Shown here: one piece after another, positions 26,270-34,857 of the stretch | Layout: every line of letters begins with the position of its first letter | Numbering within the stretch: position 1 is the first letter of the stretch | Source: Mycolicibacter heraklionensis | GTDB lineage: Bacteria; Actinomycetota; Actinomycetes; Mycobacteriales; Mycobacteriaceae | Direction: 5' to 3' | Assembly (NCBI RefSeq): GCF_019645815.1 | Contig: NZ_CP080997.1 | Span: 992,001 to 1,056,000 of the forward strand | Length of the DNA: 64,000 bases | Program-made: the position numbers and the translations under genes | Notes under the pieces: generated by a model | What the model was told of the DNA's origin: nothing | What the model saw: the letters and a program-made list of their open reading frames with translations, nothing else | Databases searched by the model: none

Positions 26270-27100
26270 TCAGCGGGTCACCCAATCCAGGGCCTTGGCT
26301 CGCTTGCGGTAGATCAGCAGGACCGCCTTGGCGATCAAGAACGCAACGGCTACGCCCATCAGCAGGGTGGACACGGCGTAGGCGCCGTACTCAGCCCCCC
26401 GGTGGTAGCGGTCGTTGACCAACAACGTCAGGGTCTGCGACTGGCCCGGTAGGTTCGACGACACCATGATCACCGCACCGAACTCCCCGAGTGTGCGCGC
26501 AGTGGTCAAGACGATGCCGTAGGTCAGTCCCCACCGGATCGACGGCAGTGTGACCCGCCAAAGTGTCTGCCACGCATTGGAACCCAGCGTCGCGGCAGCC
26601 TGCTCCTGTTCGATTCCGATCTCCACGAGCACCGGCTGGACCTCGCGCACCACGAACGGCAGGGTGACGAAGATGCTGGCCAGCACCATGCCGGGCAGCC
26701 CGAAGATGATCTTGAATCCCAGGTTGTTCTCGACGAATCCCAGAGCCCCCGATGATCCCCACAGTGCGATCAGGGCGACGCCGACGATAATGGGTGAGAC
26801 CGCAAACGGCAGGTCGAGGATCGCCTGAAGCGTTGATCGCCCCCGGAATTTGTTGCGCACCAGCAGGATCGACGTCGAAACACCGAACAATGCGTTGAGC
26901 GGCACCACGATGGCCACCAGTAGCAACGACAGTTTCAGCGCAGAGACGGCCGCGGGAGTGCTCACCCAGGCCCAAAAGTGGCCAAACCCAGGCTGAAACG
27001 TTCGGTACAGAATCACCGACACCGGAGCGATCAGCATGACGCCGATATAGGTCAAGACGGTGATGCGCAGGAGATGGCGCTTCTCCAACCGCGACGTCAC
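26270..27100 (-). CDS. cysW: Sulfate ABC transporter permease CysW
   Basis: The second membrane subunit of the sulfate/thiosulfate importer, with 276 residues and about six membrane segments. The EAA loop that docks the ATPase is present (EQEQAAATLGSNAWQTLWRV, then LPSIRWGL). The gene overlaps the cysT stop by 4 bp, so the two are translated together. In M. tuberculosis the order is subI-cysT-cysW-cysA in another region. Here the neighbour downstream is the convergent SDR gene, so no cysA ATPase follows. The transporter must borrow an ATPase and binding protein encoded elsewhere, or work with another set. Confidence 0.9.
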   Translation of the reverse strand: MTSRLEKRHLLRITVLTYIGVMLIAPVSVILYRTFQPGFGHFWAWVSTPAAVSALKLSLLLVAIVVPLNALFGVSTSILLVRNKFRGRSTLQAILDLPFAVSPIIVGVALIALWGSSGALGFVENNLGFKIIFGLPGMVLASIFVTLPFVVREVQPVLVEIGIEQEQAAATLGSNAWQTLWRVTLPSIRWGLTYGIVLTTARTLGEFGAVIMVSSNLPGQSQTLTLLVNDRYHRGAEYGAYAVSTLLMGVAVAFLIAKAVLLIYRKRAKALDWVTR

Positions 27101-27981
27101 TCGGCCTCCTCCTCGCGCTTGGCCGCACGCCCGCCGACGGTCCGCAAGACCACCAGCACAGCGAACGAGATCGCCAACAACACCATCGAAATCGCCGCCG
27201 CGCTGGTGTGGTCATCGTTCTCGACCAGTGCGCGGATCCACTGAGACGACACCTCGGTCTTGCCCGGAACGGCACCACCGATCGTCACGACCGAGCCGAA
27301 TTCGGCGACGCAACGCGAGAACGCAAGCCCGGCACCGGTCAACAACGCCGGTTGCAGCGACGGCAGCACAACCGTCTTGAAGGTGGTCAGGCGCGTCGCT
27401 CCGAGGGCTGCGGCTGCCTCCTCGACCTCCCGGTCGATCTCCAGCAGCACCGGCTGGACGGCGCGGACCACCAGCGGCAACGTGACAAAGGCCAGTGCCA
27501 TCGCCACCCCGGGCGGAGTGTGCTGCAGATGAATGCCGATCGGACTGGAGTTGCCGTACAGGGCGAGCATCACCAAGCTGGTGACGATGGTCGGCAGCGC
27601 GAACGGTAGATCGATCAGCGCATCGATCACGCCTTTTCCGACGAAGTCATCGCGCACCAACACCCAGGCGGTCGCCAGACCGAACACCACGTCGAGCACG
27701 GTCACCAGGACCGAGATCGTCAGGGTGACGCGGAACGACTCGAGTGCGGCATGCGAGGTGACGGCCAGCCGGAAACCTTCCCAACCCCTGCCGCCGGCTT
27801 GCCAGGCGATGGCGACCAACGGCAGCAGCACGATCACCGACAGCCACAGCGTGGTCACCCCGATCCGAAGCGGGGTGATGACGGATCGGCTCGGAATGGC
27901 TGAGAGGGCCGCCGCAGAGTCCCGCACCTCCGTGCCGGGTCGGACTCGCTGAGTCGGCTTCAGTGGAGTCGCGACTGTCAT
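27097..27981 (-). CDS. cysT: Sulfate ABC transporter permease CysT
   Basis: The first membrane subunit of the sulfate/thiosulfate importer, with several membrane segments and the EAA loop (REVEEAAAALGATRLTTFKT, then LPSLQPALL). I place the start at the ATG at 27981 (294 residues). It lies in an ATGA overlap with a 9-codon leader frame that carries a good GGAAGG ribosome-binding site. The alternative is an in-frame TTG at 28020 adding 13 residues. The gene is preceded by a leader peptide ending Cys-Cys-Arg, which suggests attenuation in response to cysteine supply. No subI binding-protein gene is next to it. Confidence 0.88.
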   Translation of the reverse strand: MTVATPLKPTQRVRPGTEVRDSAAALSAIPSRSVITPLRIGVTTLWLSVIVLLPLVAIAWQAGGRGWEGFRLAVTSHAALESFRVTLTISVLVTVLDVVFGLATAWVLVRDDFVGKGVIDALIDLPFALPTIVTSLVMLALYGNSSPIGIHLQHTPPGVAMALAFVTLPLVVRAVQPVLLEIDREVEEAAAALGATRLTTFKTVVLPSLQPALLTGAGLAFSRCVAEFGSVVTIGGAVPGKTEVSSQWIRALVENDDHTSAAAISMVLLAISFAVLVVLRTVGGRAAKREEEAE

Positions 27982-28007
27982 CGGGTGGATCCGAAAGAAG
28001 AATGCAT
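27978..28007 (-). CDS. 9-codon leader frame overlapping the cysT start
   Basis: On the reverse strand GGAAGG, 5 nt and ATG begin a tiny frame (MHSSFGSTR) whose TGA overlaps the cysT ATG as ATGA. CysT itself has no ribosome-binding sequence at its ATG, so this mini-frame could deliver ribosomes to it by coupling. The GGAAG may also pair with CTTCTT just downstream, which would hide the site. Seen by eye; it may be only an alternative view of the cysT 5' end. Confidence 0.4.
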   Translation of the reverse strand: MHSSFGSTR

Positions 28008-28084
28008 GCTGGCCTTCCAATGCCCGAGATGTTCGGCACCGGTCACCGAGAGTGACTACCGAGAATTAGCAAGTGGCGGGGGAG

Positions 28085-28186
28085 TCAGCGACAACAGTGC
28101 AGAACGCCCGCGACACCGCGGCGGGCGCCGCGGTGGCGGCCGAACGCCGTTGCGGCGCTCTGCCCAACACGGGTTGGCATCTGCAT
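28085..28186 (-). CDS. Leaderless leader peptide ending His-Cys-Cys-Arg (candidate cysteine attenuator)
   Basis: A 33-codon frame lies about 100 nt upstream of cysT on the same strand. It starts MQMPTRVGQSAAT and ends RRGVAGVLHCCR. A TANNNT -10 (TAAGCT, 28199-28194) ends exactly 7 nt before the ATG, so the transcript would begin at the start codon. Leaderless short frames with consecutive cysteine codons near their ends are known in mycobacteria as cysteine-responsive attenuators ahead of sulfur genes. The related actinobacterial leader-peptide pattern of basic residues followed by a terminal LCxR-like end fits this one. Slow translation of the Cys-Cys codons would change folding of the following RNA and expose the cysTW start. 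Confidence 0.7.
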   Translation of the reverse strand: MQMPTRVGQSAATAFGRHRGARRGVAGVLHCCR

Positions 28187-28605
28187 GGCGCGTAGCTTAA
28201 GGAAACCTGGACGCCGAAATCTTTGTCGTGCCGCGATAGGTTTCCCGGCCGGAATTCAACGGACGGCCATCGACTTTTCGTTGCGGCCGCCTAAGCCGGT
28301 CGGCGGGTCAACCTGGCGCCCCGGGAAGCGGTGGTCCTGGGCTCAGCTGCGCGACTGTTGCGGGGTGGTCGTCGCCTGTGCCGGATTCTGGTGCGAAACC
28401 TGTTATGAACAGCGCTGATTCGACTCGGCACGTGCTTCCCGCAGTGCCGGGCCCGGGTCGCTGCGTGCCGCCGTGACGCTCATCGGTGTGATCGCGGTGA
28501 CGCCGCTGCGGCACGGTGCTGCTGCCGGCCGGTTGCGCTGCTCGGCGAACCGACGGCGGTGGCTGCCGGAAAAAGTCAGGGTGAGAGAAATGCCCCAGCC
28601 CGGGT
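28187..28605. other. Gap between cys leader peptide and pgi: no supported gene
   Basis: About 420 bp between the leader-peptide promoter and the pgi stop. Apart from the leaderless -10 at 28194-28199 I find no coding region with a ribosome-binding site, recognisable product or typical codon pattern. A forward-strand frame ending in a cysteine-rich stretch near 28355-28418 precedes no forward gene and is treated as chance. No remnant of subI or cysA was recognised. Confidence 0.5.
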
Positions 28606-30270
28606 CTAGCTCGCCCGGCCCCGCTCCACCCGATACCGGCGCACCAGCGCGTCGGTGGAGCTGTCGGTCTGGCGCGGTGGGGCGGCGTCCTCGGTGAGCA
28701 CCGGCAGCAGCGCCTTGGCCTGCGTCTTGCCCAGCTCCACGCCCCACTGGTCGAACGAGTCGATCCCCCACACCACGCCCTCGGTGAACACCTGGTGTTC
28801 GTAGAGCGCGATCAACTGGCCCAGCACCGAGGGGGTGAGCTGGGTAGCCAGAATGGAGGTGGTCGGGCGGTTGCCGGGCATGACCTTGTGCGGCACGACA
28901 TCTGGGGATGTGCCTTCGGCGGCGATCTCTTCGGCGCTCTTGCCGAACGCCAGCACTTGGGTCTGGGCGAAGAAGTTGCTCATCAACAGGTCGTGCATGC
29001 TGCCCGTGCCGTCCGCGGTGGCCAAGTCGTCGACCGGTTGGGAGAAGCCGATGAAGTCGGCCGGTATCAGCCGGGTGCCCTGGTGCAGCAGTTGGTAGAA
29101 CGCGTGCTGGCCGTTGGTTCCCGGCTCGCCCCAATAGATTTCACCGGTGTCGGTGCTGACGGCAGTGCCGTCGACGCGGGTCGACTTGCCGTTGGATTCC
29201 ATGGTGAGCTGCTGCAGGTAGGCGGCGAAGCGGTCCAGGTCGTTGGAGTAGGGCAGCACCGCGCGGGACTGGGCGCCGAAGAAGTTCGAGTACCACAGCC
29301 CGATCAGGCCCAGCAGCGCCGGCGCGTTGGATTCCAAAGGCGCGGTGCGGAAGTGTTCGTCGACGATATGGAAGCCGGACAAGAACTCCGCGAAGCGCTC
29401 CCGGCCGATGACGGCCATCACCGACAGCCCGATCGCCGAGTCCACCGAGTACCGTCCGCCGACCCAGTCCCAGAAGCCGAACATGTTCGCGGTATCGATG
29501 CCGAACTCCTCGACCAGCGCAGCGTTGGTGGAGACCGCCACGAAATGCTTGGACACGGCCGCGTCGCCCAGCGCGTCGGTCAGCCAGCGGCGGGCCGCGG
29601 TGGCGTTGGTCAGTGTCTCCAGTGTCGAAAACGTCTTGGAGGCGACGACGAAAAGCGTGGTGGCCGGATCCAAGCCGGCCAGTTTCGCGGTCAGGTCGGC
29701 CGGGTCGACGTTGGAGACGAACCGCGCCGAGATGCCGGCGTCGGCGTAATGGCGCAATGCCCGGTCCACCATCACCGGGCCCAGGTCCGAGCCGCCGATA
29801 CCGATGTTGACGACGCATCTGATGCGTTTCCCGGTGGCACCGACCCATTCGCCACTGCGCAGCCGATCGGTGAAATCGCCCATCGCGTCCAGCACCGCGT
29901 GGACGTCGGCGACGACATCCTGGCCGTCGACGTGCAGATCGGCGTTGCGCGGCAGCCGCAACGCGGTGTGCAGCACCGCCCGATCCTCGGAGGTGTTGAT
30001 GTGGACCCCGGCGAACATAGCGTCGCGCCGGTCCTCCAGGCCCGCCGTCCGGGCCAGATCGACCAGCAGCCGCACGGTCTCGGCGGTGATGCGGTGCTTG
30101 CTGTAATCGATATAGAGATCACCGACGGTGACGGTGAACCGCGCGCCGCGTTCGGGATCGTCGTCGAAGAACTGACGCAGGTGGGTGTCGCCGATCTGCT
30201 GGTGATGCTTGCGCAACGCTTCCCAGGCCGGGGTGGTGGAGATGTCCGGGATCTGGGTAACGGAGCTCAT
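28606..30270 (-). CDS. pgi: Glucose-6-phosphate isomerase
   Basis: Interconverts glucose-6-phosphate and fructose-6-phosphate in glycolysis and gluconeogenesis, in the cytoplasm. The length of 554 residues is normal for the family. Motifs include [12 protein letters not shown] near residue 154, the sugar-phosphate loop [33 protein letters not shown] with the catalytic Glu and His, and [10 protein letters not shown] near the C-terminus. The start ATG at 30270 gives [11 protein letters not shown]. Same position as Rv0946c. The chorismate mutase gene lies 34 bp upstream on the same strand, so the two may share transcription. Confidence 0.97.
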   Translation of the reverse strand: MSSVTQIPDISTTPAWEALRKHHQQIGDTHLRQFFDDDPERGARFTVTVGDLYIDYSKHRITAETVRLLVDLARTAGLEDRRDAMFAGVHINTSEDRAVLHTALRLPRNADLHVDGQDVVADVHAVLDAMGDFTDRLRSGEWVGATGKRIRCVVNIGIGGSDLGPVMVDRALRHYADAGISARFVSNVDPADLTAKLAGLDPATTLFVVASKTFSTLETLTNATAARRWLTDALGDAAVSKHFVAVSTNAALVEEFGIDTANMFGFWDWVGGRYSVDSAIGLSVMAVIGRERFAEFLSGFHIVDEHFRTAPLESNAPALLGLIGLWYSNFFGAQSRAVLPYSNDLDRFAAYLQQLTMESNGKSTRVDGTAVSTDTGEIYWGEPGTNGQHAFYQLLHQGTRLIPADFIGFSQPVDDLATADGTGSMHDLLMSNFFAQTQVLAFGKSAEEIAAEGTSPDVVPHKVMPGNRPTTSILATQLTPSVLGQLIALYEHQVFTEGVVWGIDSFDQWGVELGKTQAKALLPVLTEDAAPPRQTDSSTDALVRRYRVERGRAS

Positions 30271-30304
30271 ACCCCGACACTAGCGGCGGGGCCCGGCGGC
30301 CGGC

Positions 30305-30568
30305 TTAGTGGCCGAGCCGGCCGCGGCCCATCCGCAGCAGCAACATGGCCAAGTCCTTGCCCTCCTGGCCGAGCTCGCTGTAACGCTCGATGACCGTCAT
30401 CTCGCGGCTGTGCACCAATCGGGTGCCGCCGGAGGCCATCCGGGCCTTGCCGATCTCCTGTGACACCTCGGCGCGGCGCTTCACCGCGGCCAGGATCTCG
30501 GCATCCAGACGGTCGATCTCGTGGCGCAGCTCGTCGATGTCGGGCAGCTGTTGAGGTTGGGCAGACAT
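30305..30568 (-). CDS. Chorismate mutase, AroQ type
   Basis: Converts chorismate to prephenate for phenylalanine and tyrosine synthesis. The 87-residue single-domain AroQ-delta protein has LRHEIDRLDAEILAAVKRR, IGKARMASGG and a C-terminal RMGRGRLGH. Rv0948c, its M. tuberculosis equivalent, needs that tail for activation by DAHP synthase. I chose the ATG at 30568, which has GGAG 8 nt upstream, over an in-frame TTG two codons earlier. A short frame ending 2 nt before this ATG is listed separately. Confidence 0.93.
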   Translation of the reverse strand: MSAQPQQLPDIDELRHEIDRLDAEILAAVKRRAEVSQEIGKARMASGGTRLVHSREMTVIERYSELGQEGKDLAMLLLRMGRGRLGH

Positions 30569-30570
30569 GA

Positions 30571-30612
30571 TCAAAACTCCAGGTTCTCGCTGTTGGTGGT
30601 TTCTGGTCCCAT
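30571..30612 (-). CDS. 13-codon upstream frame of chorismate mutase
   Basis: On the reverse strand an ATG at 30612 opens MGPETTNSENLEF and stops 2 nt before the chorismate mutase ATG; its end overlaps the GGAG signal of that gene. The residues resemble the N-terminal extension (MRPEP...ENAEL) that I recall being annotated for Rv0948c, where it is read as part of the protein. It could be a coupled leader peptide or a decayed extension. Confidence 0.3.
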   Translation of the reverse strand: MGPETTNSENLEF

Positions 30613-30639
30613 CGGCGATCCGGCCTCACACAACAGACG

Positions 30640-30671
30640 AGCCCCGGGTCGGCGAAGCGGACCGCGGGGCT
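30640..30671. promoter_or_regulatory. GC-rich hairpin in the chorismate mutase / uvrD1 divergent region
   Basis: AGCCCC-G-GGTC, a 9-nt loop, then GACC-GC-GGGGCT can fold into a stem of ten pairs with a small internal loop. It lies in the 245-bp divergent region, on the chorismate-mutase leader side. There is no U-tract, so it is not a classical terminator. The rest of the region shows only a weak TACGTT -10-like hexamer near the uvrD1 start. Confidence 0.35.
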
Positions 30672-30813
30672 TGGCGTTGCAGCTAAACCACGGGCACCGC
30701 TGACCGGTACCCGTAAAAAAATCGACGCTGCATGTCGAGCACGAACCGAGTCTGCCACTAAGGGCCGTGCCAGCGCAAAGACTGTCGCCGGGCGGCGGTA
30801 CGTTGGGAACGCT

Positions 30814-33141
30814 ATGAGCTTGCACGCCACTCCGCAGACCGACCACCTCCTCGACGGGCTCAACCCGCAGCAGCGCCGCGCCGTGCTGCACGAGGGTTCG
30901 CCGCTGCTGATCGTGGCCGGGGCCGGCTCGGGCAAGACCGCGGTGCTCACCCGGCGCATCGCCTATCTGCTGGCCGCCCGCGACGTCGGGGTGGGCCAGA
31001 TCCTGGCGATCACCTTCACCAACAAGGCCGCCGCCGAGATGCGTGAGCGGGTGTCGAGCCTCGTCGGACCCCGGGCCCGGGTGATGTGGGTGTCGACGTT
31101 TCACTCCACCTGTGTGCGGATCCTGCGCAACCAAGCCTCGGTGGTCCCCGGGCTGAACTCGAACTTCTCGATCTATGACGCCGACGATTCGCGGCGGTTG
31201 CTGTTGATGATCGGCCGTGACATGGGACTGGACGTGAAACGGCACTCGCCGCGGCTGCTGGCCAGCGCCATCTCCAACCTGAAGAACGAACTGATCGACC
31301 CGGACCGCGCACTGGCCGACCTCACCGAGGACTCCGACGACCTGAGCCGGGTGGTGGCCACGGTCTACGCCGAGTATCAGCGCCGGCTGCGGTCGGCCAA
31401 CGCGCTGGACTTCGACGACCTGATCGGCGAGACGGTCGCGATACTGCAGGCGTTCCCGGAGATCGCCCAGCACTACCGGCGCCGGTTCCGGCACATCCTG
31501 GTCGACGAGTATCAGGACACCAACCACGCCCAGTACATGCTGGTGCGCGAGCTTGCGGGGCACGGCGGTTCCGTCGAAGGCGGGCAGTCCGACACGGACA
31601 TCCCGCCGGCGGAACTGTGCGTGGTCGGTGACGCCGACCAGTCGATCTATGCCTTCCGCGGCGCCACCATCCGCAACATCGAGGATTTCGAACGCGACTA
31701 CCCCGACGCGACCACCATCCTGCTGGAACAGAACTACCGCTCCACGCAGAACATCCTCTCGGCAGCCAACGCGGTGATCGCCTACAACTCAGGGCGCCGG
31801 GAGAAGCGACTGTGGACCGACGCCGGCGACGGCGAGCTGATCGTCGGCTACGTCGCCGACAACGAACACGACGAGGCACGCTTCGTCGCCCAGGAGATCG
31901 ACGCCCTGACCGATGCGGGCACCGTCAACTACAGCGACATCGCGGTGTTCTACCGCACCAACAACGCGTCGCGGTCGCTGGAAGAGGTGTTCATCCGGAG
32001 CGGCATCCCGTACAAAGTCGTTGGCGGCGTGCGCTTCTACGAACGCAAAGAGATCCGCGACATCATCGCCTACCTGCGAGTGCTCGACAATCCCGGCGAC
32101 GCGGTGAGCCTGCGGCGCATCCTCAACACCCCACGCCGCGGTATCGGCGACCGTGCGGAGGCGTGCGTGTCGGTGCACGCGGAGAACACCGGCACCGGGT
32201 TCGCCGCCGCGCTGGCTGCCGCCGCCGAGGGCGGTGTACCGATGCTCAACAGCCGTTCGCAGAACGCGATCGCCGCTTTCGTGGCGATGCTCGAGGAGCT
32301 GCGGGCGCACCTGAACACCTGCGACGACGACCTCGGCGGCCTGGTGGAGCTGGTGCTGGACCGGACCGGCTACCGCGCCGAGTTGGAGGCCTCCACCGAC
32401 CCGCAGGAACTGGCCCGGCTGGACAACATCAACGAACTCGTCAGCGTCGCACACGAATTCAGCATTGACCGGGCCAACGCGCTCGCCGACCAGGACGGCA
32501 CCCTCGAGGAGGAGGATGTGCCCGACGTAGGGGTGCTGGCGGCGTTTTTGGAGCGGGTCTCGCTGATCGCCGACACCGACGAGATCCCCGAGCACGGGGC
32601 CGGCATGGTCACCCTGATGACCTTGCACACCGCCAAGGGGCTGGAGTTCCCGGTGGTGTTCGTCGTCGGCTGGGAGGACGGCATGTTCCCGCACATGCGC
32701 TCGCTGGGGGATGCCCGCGAGCTGTCCGAGGAACGCCGGCTGGCCTACGTCGGCCTGACCCGGGCGCGGCAACGGCTGTACCTGAGCCGGGCCAAGGTGC
32801 GTTCGTCCTGGGGCCAGCCCATGTTGAACCCGGAGTCGCGATTCCTGCGGGAGATCCCCCAGCAGCTCATCGACTGGCGGCGCACGGACGCCACCGCATC
32901 ACCGAGCGCCCCGGTCAGCGGCGCCGGCCGGTTCGGTGCACCGCGGCCGGCACCGAGCCGATCGAGCAACCGGCCGCTGCTGGTGCTGGCGCCGGGGGAT
33001 CGGGTGACGCATGACAAGTACGGTCTGGGCCGGGTGGAGGAAGTCTCCGGGGTGGGGGAGTCGGCGATGTCGCTGATCGACTTCGGCAGTTCCGGGCGGG
33101 TCAAGCTGATGCACAACCACGCGCCGGTGACCAAGCTCTAG
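30814..33141 (+). CDS. uvrD1: ATP-dependent DNA helicase UvrD1 (PcrA/UvrD family)
   Basis: A superfamily 1A 3'-5' helicase of 775 residues for repair. Motif I is AGAGSGKTAVLTRR (near 33), Walker B is VDEYQDTNHAQY, motif III is VVGDADQSIYAFRGA, and motif VI is VGLTRARQRLYLSRA. A C-terminal Tudor-like fold (LLVLAPGDRVTHDKYGLGRV to the end) follows a proline-rich linker. In mycobacteria UvrD1 is activated by Ku through this C-terminal region, and ku lies 29 kb to the left. TACGTT lies 9 nt before the ATG, so the leader is very short. Position equals Rv0949. Confidence 0.96.
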   Translation: MSLHATPQTDHLLDGLNPQQRRAVLHEGSPLLIVAGAGSGKTAVLTRRIAYLLAARDVGVGQILAITFTNKAAAEMRERVSSLVGPRARVMWVSTFHSTCVRILRNQASVVPGLNSNFSIYDADDSRRLLLMIGRDMGLDVKRHSPRLLASAISNLKNELIDPDRALADLTEDSDDLSRVVATVYAEYQRRLRSANALDFDDLIGETVAILQAFPEIAQHYRRRFRHILVDEYQDTNHAQYMLVRELAGHGGSVEGGQSDTDIPPAELCVVGDADQSIYAFRGATIRNIEDFERDYPDATTILLEQNYRSTQNILSAANAVIAYNSGRREKRLWTDAGDGELIVGYVADNEHDEARFVAQEIDALTDAGTVNYSDIAVFYRTNNASRSLEEVFIRSGIPYKVVGGVRFYERKEIRDIIAYLRVLDNPGDAVSLRRILNTPRRGIGDRAEACVSVHAENTGTGFAAALAAAAEGGVPMLNSRSQNAIAAFVAMLEELRAHLNTCDDDLGGLVELVLDRTGYRAELEASTDPQELARLDNINELVSVAHEFSIDRANALADQDGTLEEEDVPDVGVLAAFLERVSLIADTDEIPEHGAGMVTLMTLHTAKGLEFPVVFVVGWEDGMFPHMRSLGDARELSEERRLAYVGLTRARQRLYLSRAKVRSSWGQPMLNPESRFLREIPQQLIDWRRTDATASPSAPVSGAGRFGAPRPAPSRSSNRPLLVLAPGDRVTHDKYGLGRVEEVSGVGESAMSLIDFGSSGRVKLMHNHAPVTKL

Positions 33142-33143
33142 CC

Positions 33144-33665
33144 TTAGCCGCTCTCCGCCCAGCGCCTGGTGGCCGGGTGTAGTGCCGCCGCGACGGTGGC
33201 GACCTCGATGACCGGGATGACGTGCACGATCCCCGGCACCCGGGCACCCGCGAGGAACAGGCTGCCGAAAGTCAGCAGGGCGACCACGGCTCCGACCGCG
33301 ATCAGGTAGCGGCCGAGCGGGCGCCGCAGCAGCAGCATGATCACCCCGGACACCGTCGTCCCGGCAAACACCAGGCTCAAGAAGCCGACCGCGACGCAGA
33401 ACAGCCGGTCGGTGTGCCACCAGCTGGCGATCAGGTCGGTGGACACCACCGAGGTGGCCCAGCAGCCGACGAGGGCGAGCACGCAGACGCCGATCGCGAC
33501 GCCGGCCGACGGGTATCGCACCGGCAATGGTGCTGGGGTGGGTTGGATGGCCGGCGGCATCCGCCCAGAGTTGGTGACGATCGGGATGGCGCCGGTGGGC
33601 GCCCGGCGGATGATGCGGCTGGGAGAACTGACGCCGGTCGGTGGATGGTGGCGGTCGCTCACCAT
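33144..33665 (-). CDS. Four-segment membrane protein of unknown function
   Basis: A 173-residue protein with a basic, proline-rich cytoplasmic N-terminus (about 1-55), then four hydrophobic segments near 57-77, 86-110, 117-137 and 142-162, and a short charged tail. I recognise no family motif. The hydrophobic pattern, ordinary codon bias and tight convergent fit with uvrD1 (2 bp between stops) support a real gene. A start further inside the N-terminal region is possible. Confidence 0.65.
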   Translation of the reverse strand: MVSDRHHPPTGVSSPSRIIRRAPTGAIPIVTNSGRMPPAIQPTPAPLPVRYPSAGVAIGVCVLALVGCWATSVVSTDLIASWWHTDRLFCVAVGFLSLVFAGTTVSGVIMLLLRRPLGRYLIAVGAVVALLTFGSLFLAGARVPGIVHVIPVIEVATVAAALHPATRRWAESG

Positions 33666-33726
33666 TCCAGGCTAGCGGCGACTGCAAGCGCGGCGAAGCC
33701 GTGCGTGGCAGGTCGACGCCGTCGTA

Positions 33727-34746
33727 TCAGGCGAAATTGATCCCGCGCTTGGCGAGCCAGGAAGCCGGGTCGATCCGGTTGGTGCCGTTCTGCAGCACCT
33801 CGAAGTGCAGGTGCGGACCGGTCGAGTAGCCGCGATTGCCCATCTCGGCGATCTGGTCGCCCGCCATCACGCGCTCACCGACGCTGACCAGCGACCGGTT
33901 GATGTGGCCGTAGAGGGTCACGGTGCCGTCGGAGTGGCGCAGCTTGACCAGCATGCCGTAACCGGCGCTGGGACCCGACTCGATCACCACGCCGTCGGAA
34001 GCCGCCAGGATCGGGGTGCCGATGGCGTTGGCGATGTCGATGCCGGCGTGCAGCACACCCCAGCGGTAGCCGAAGTTCGACGTGAACGCGCCCTGCGTGG
34101 GTGCGACGAACAACGGGCGCTGCAGCCGGGCTTCACGCTCGGCGCGCTCCTGCGCGAACGCCACGCCCTTGGCCAACTCCTCGTTGTGCACGACGACGTT
34201 GGCCGCAGCTTTGACCGTGATCATCTGCAAGCCGTGGCTGGAAGTCGTGGTGGTGCCGTCGTTCAGCGTGGTCTTGCTGGCCGCCAGCACGGCCGGCCGG
34301 GCGACGGTGTCGCCGGACGGGTGGGTGGCGGCGTGTGCGGCGGCAGCGGCCGCGCCGGCGGCCATCGCCGCGATCATCACGCGACTCTTGACGGCACTGG
34401 CGGGCTGACTACGGTGTCTGCCGCCGCGCGGGGGCAGCTGAGCCGCCTCGTGCGGGTGGTAGGAGCGCTCCGGGTAGCCGCCGCGGGGGAATGCCAGCCG
34501 CAGGACCGGCATGTTGTCGGTGTCGGTCATGTCGTCGAGCTCAGGGGCCAGCAGCACGTCGGACGCTTCGTCGAACGTGTCGTCGCTGAATGCGTCGTCG
34601 GGCCAGCCGAACGCGTTGAACGGAATGATGTCGGTGACCTCGGCGGGGCTGGGTTCCGGAGACCGGATCGCAGCAGCCGTGGCGCCGTTTCGACGTCGAG
34701 GGAGAGCCCCGCCGGAAACCGGACGCATCGGTGCACCGTGCTGCAT
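33727..34746 (-). CDS. M23 (LytM-type) peptidase
   Basis: A 339-residue envelope protein with a C-terminal peptidoglycan endopeptidase domain of the M23 family. Zinc ligands appear in HAGIDIA (HxxxD, near residue 237) and in GPHLHFEV near residue 315. The N-terminal half is low in complexity and polar. A hydrophobic alanine-rich stretch near 120-145 (MIAAMAAGAAAAAAHAATH) probably anchors it to the membrane or serves as an internal signal. A TATAAC hexamer (34785-34780) upstream is a likely -10. It is divergent from sucC, with a CRP-like site between them. Position equals Rv0950c. Confidence 0.9.
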   Translation of the reverse strand: MQHGAPMRPVSGGALPRRRNGATAAAIRSPEPSPAEVTDIIPFNAFGWPDDAFSDDTFDEASDVLLAPELDDMTDTDNMPVLRLAFPRGGYPERSYHPHEAAQLPPRGGRHRSQPASAVKSRVMIAAMAAGAAAAAAHAATHPSGDTVARPAVLAASKTTLNDGTTTTSSHGLQMITVKAAANVVVHNEELAKGVAFAQERAEREARLQRPLFVAPTQGAFTSNFGYRWGVLHAGIDIANAIGTPILAASDGVVIESGPSAGYGMLVKLRHSDGTVTLYGHINRSLVSVGERVMAGDQIAEMGNRGYSTGPHLHFEVLQNGTNRIDPASWLAKRGINFA

Positions 34747-34857
34747 CAGCCTAGAAGTTCCTCTGGTCGTGATCAGAACGTTATAAAGACCTGGACCTGG
34801 TGACGGTAACCACTCCCCCTGGGGCCTGGCAAGCTATCGGCCAAATCCCGTCGTTAA

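Noticed and set aside
28185..28418. Forward-strand 77-codon frame ending in a cysteine-rich stretch (five Cys in the last 20 residues)
   Set aside because: It precedes no forward-strand gene, has no clear ribosome-binding site, and cannot serve as a leader for the reverse-strand cys genes.
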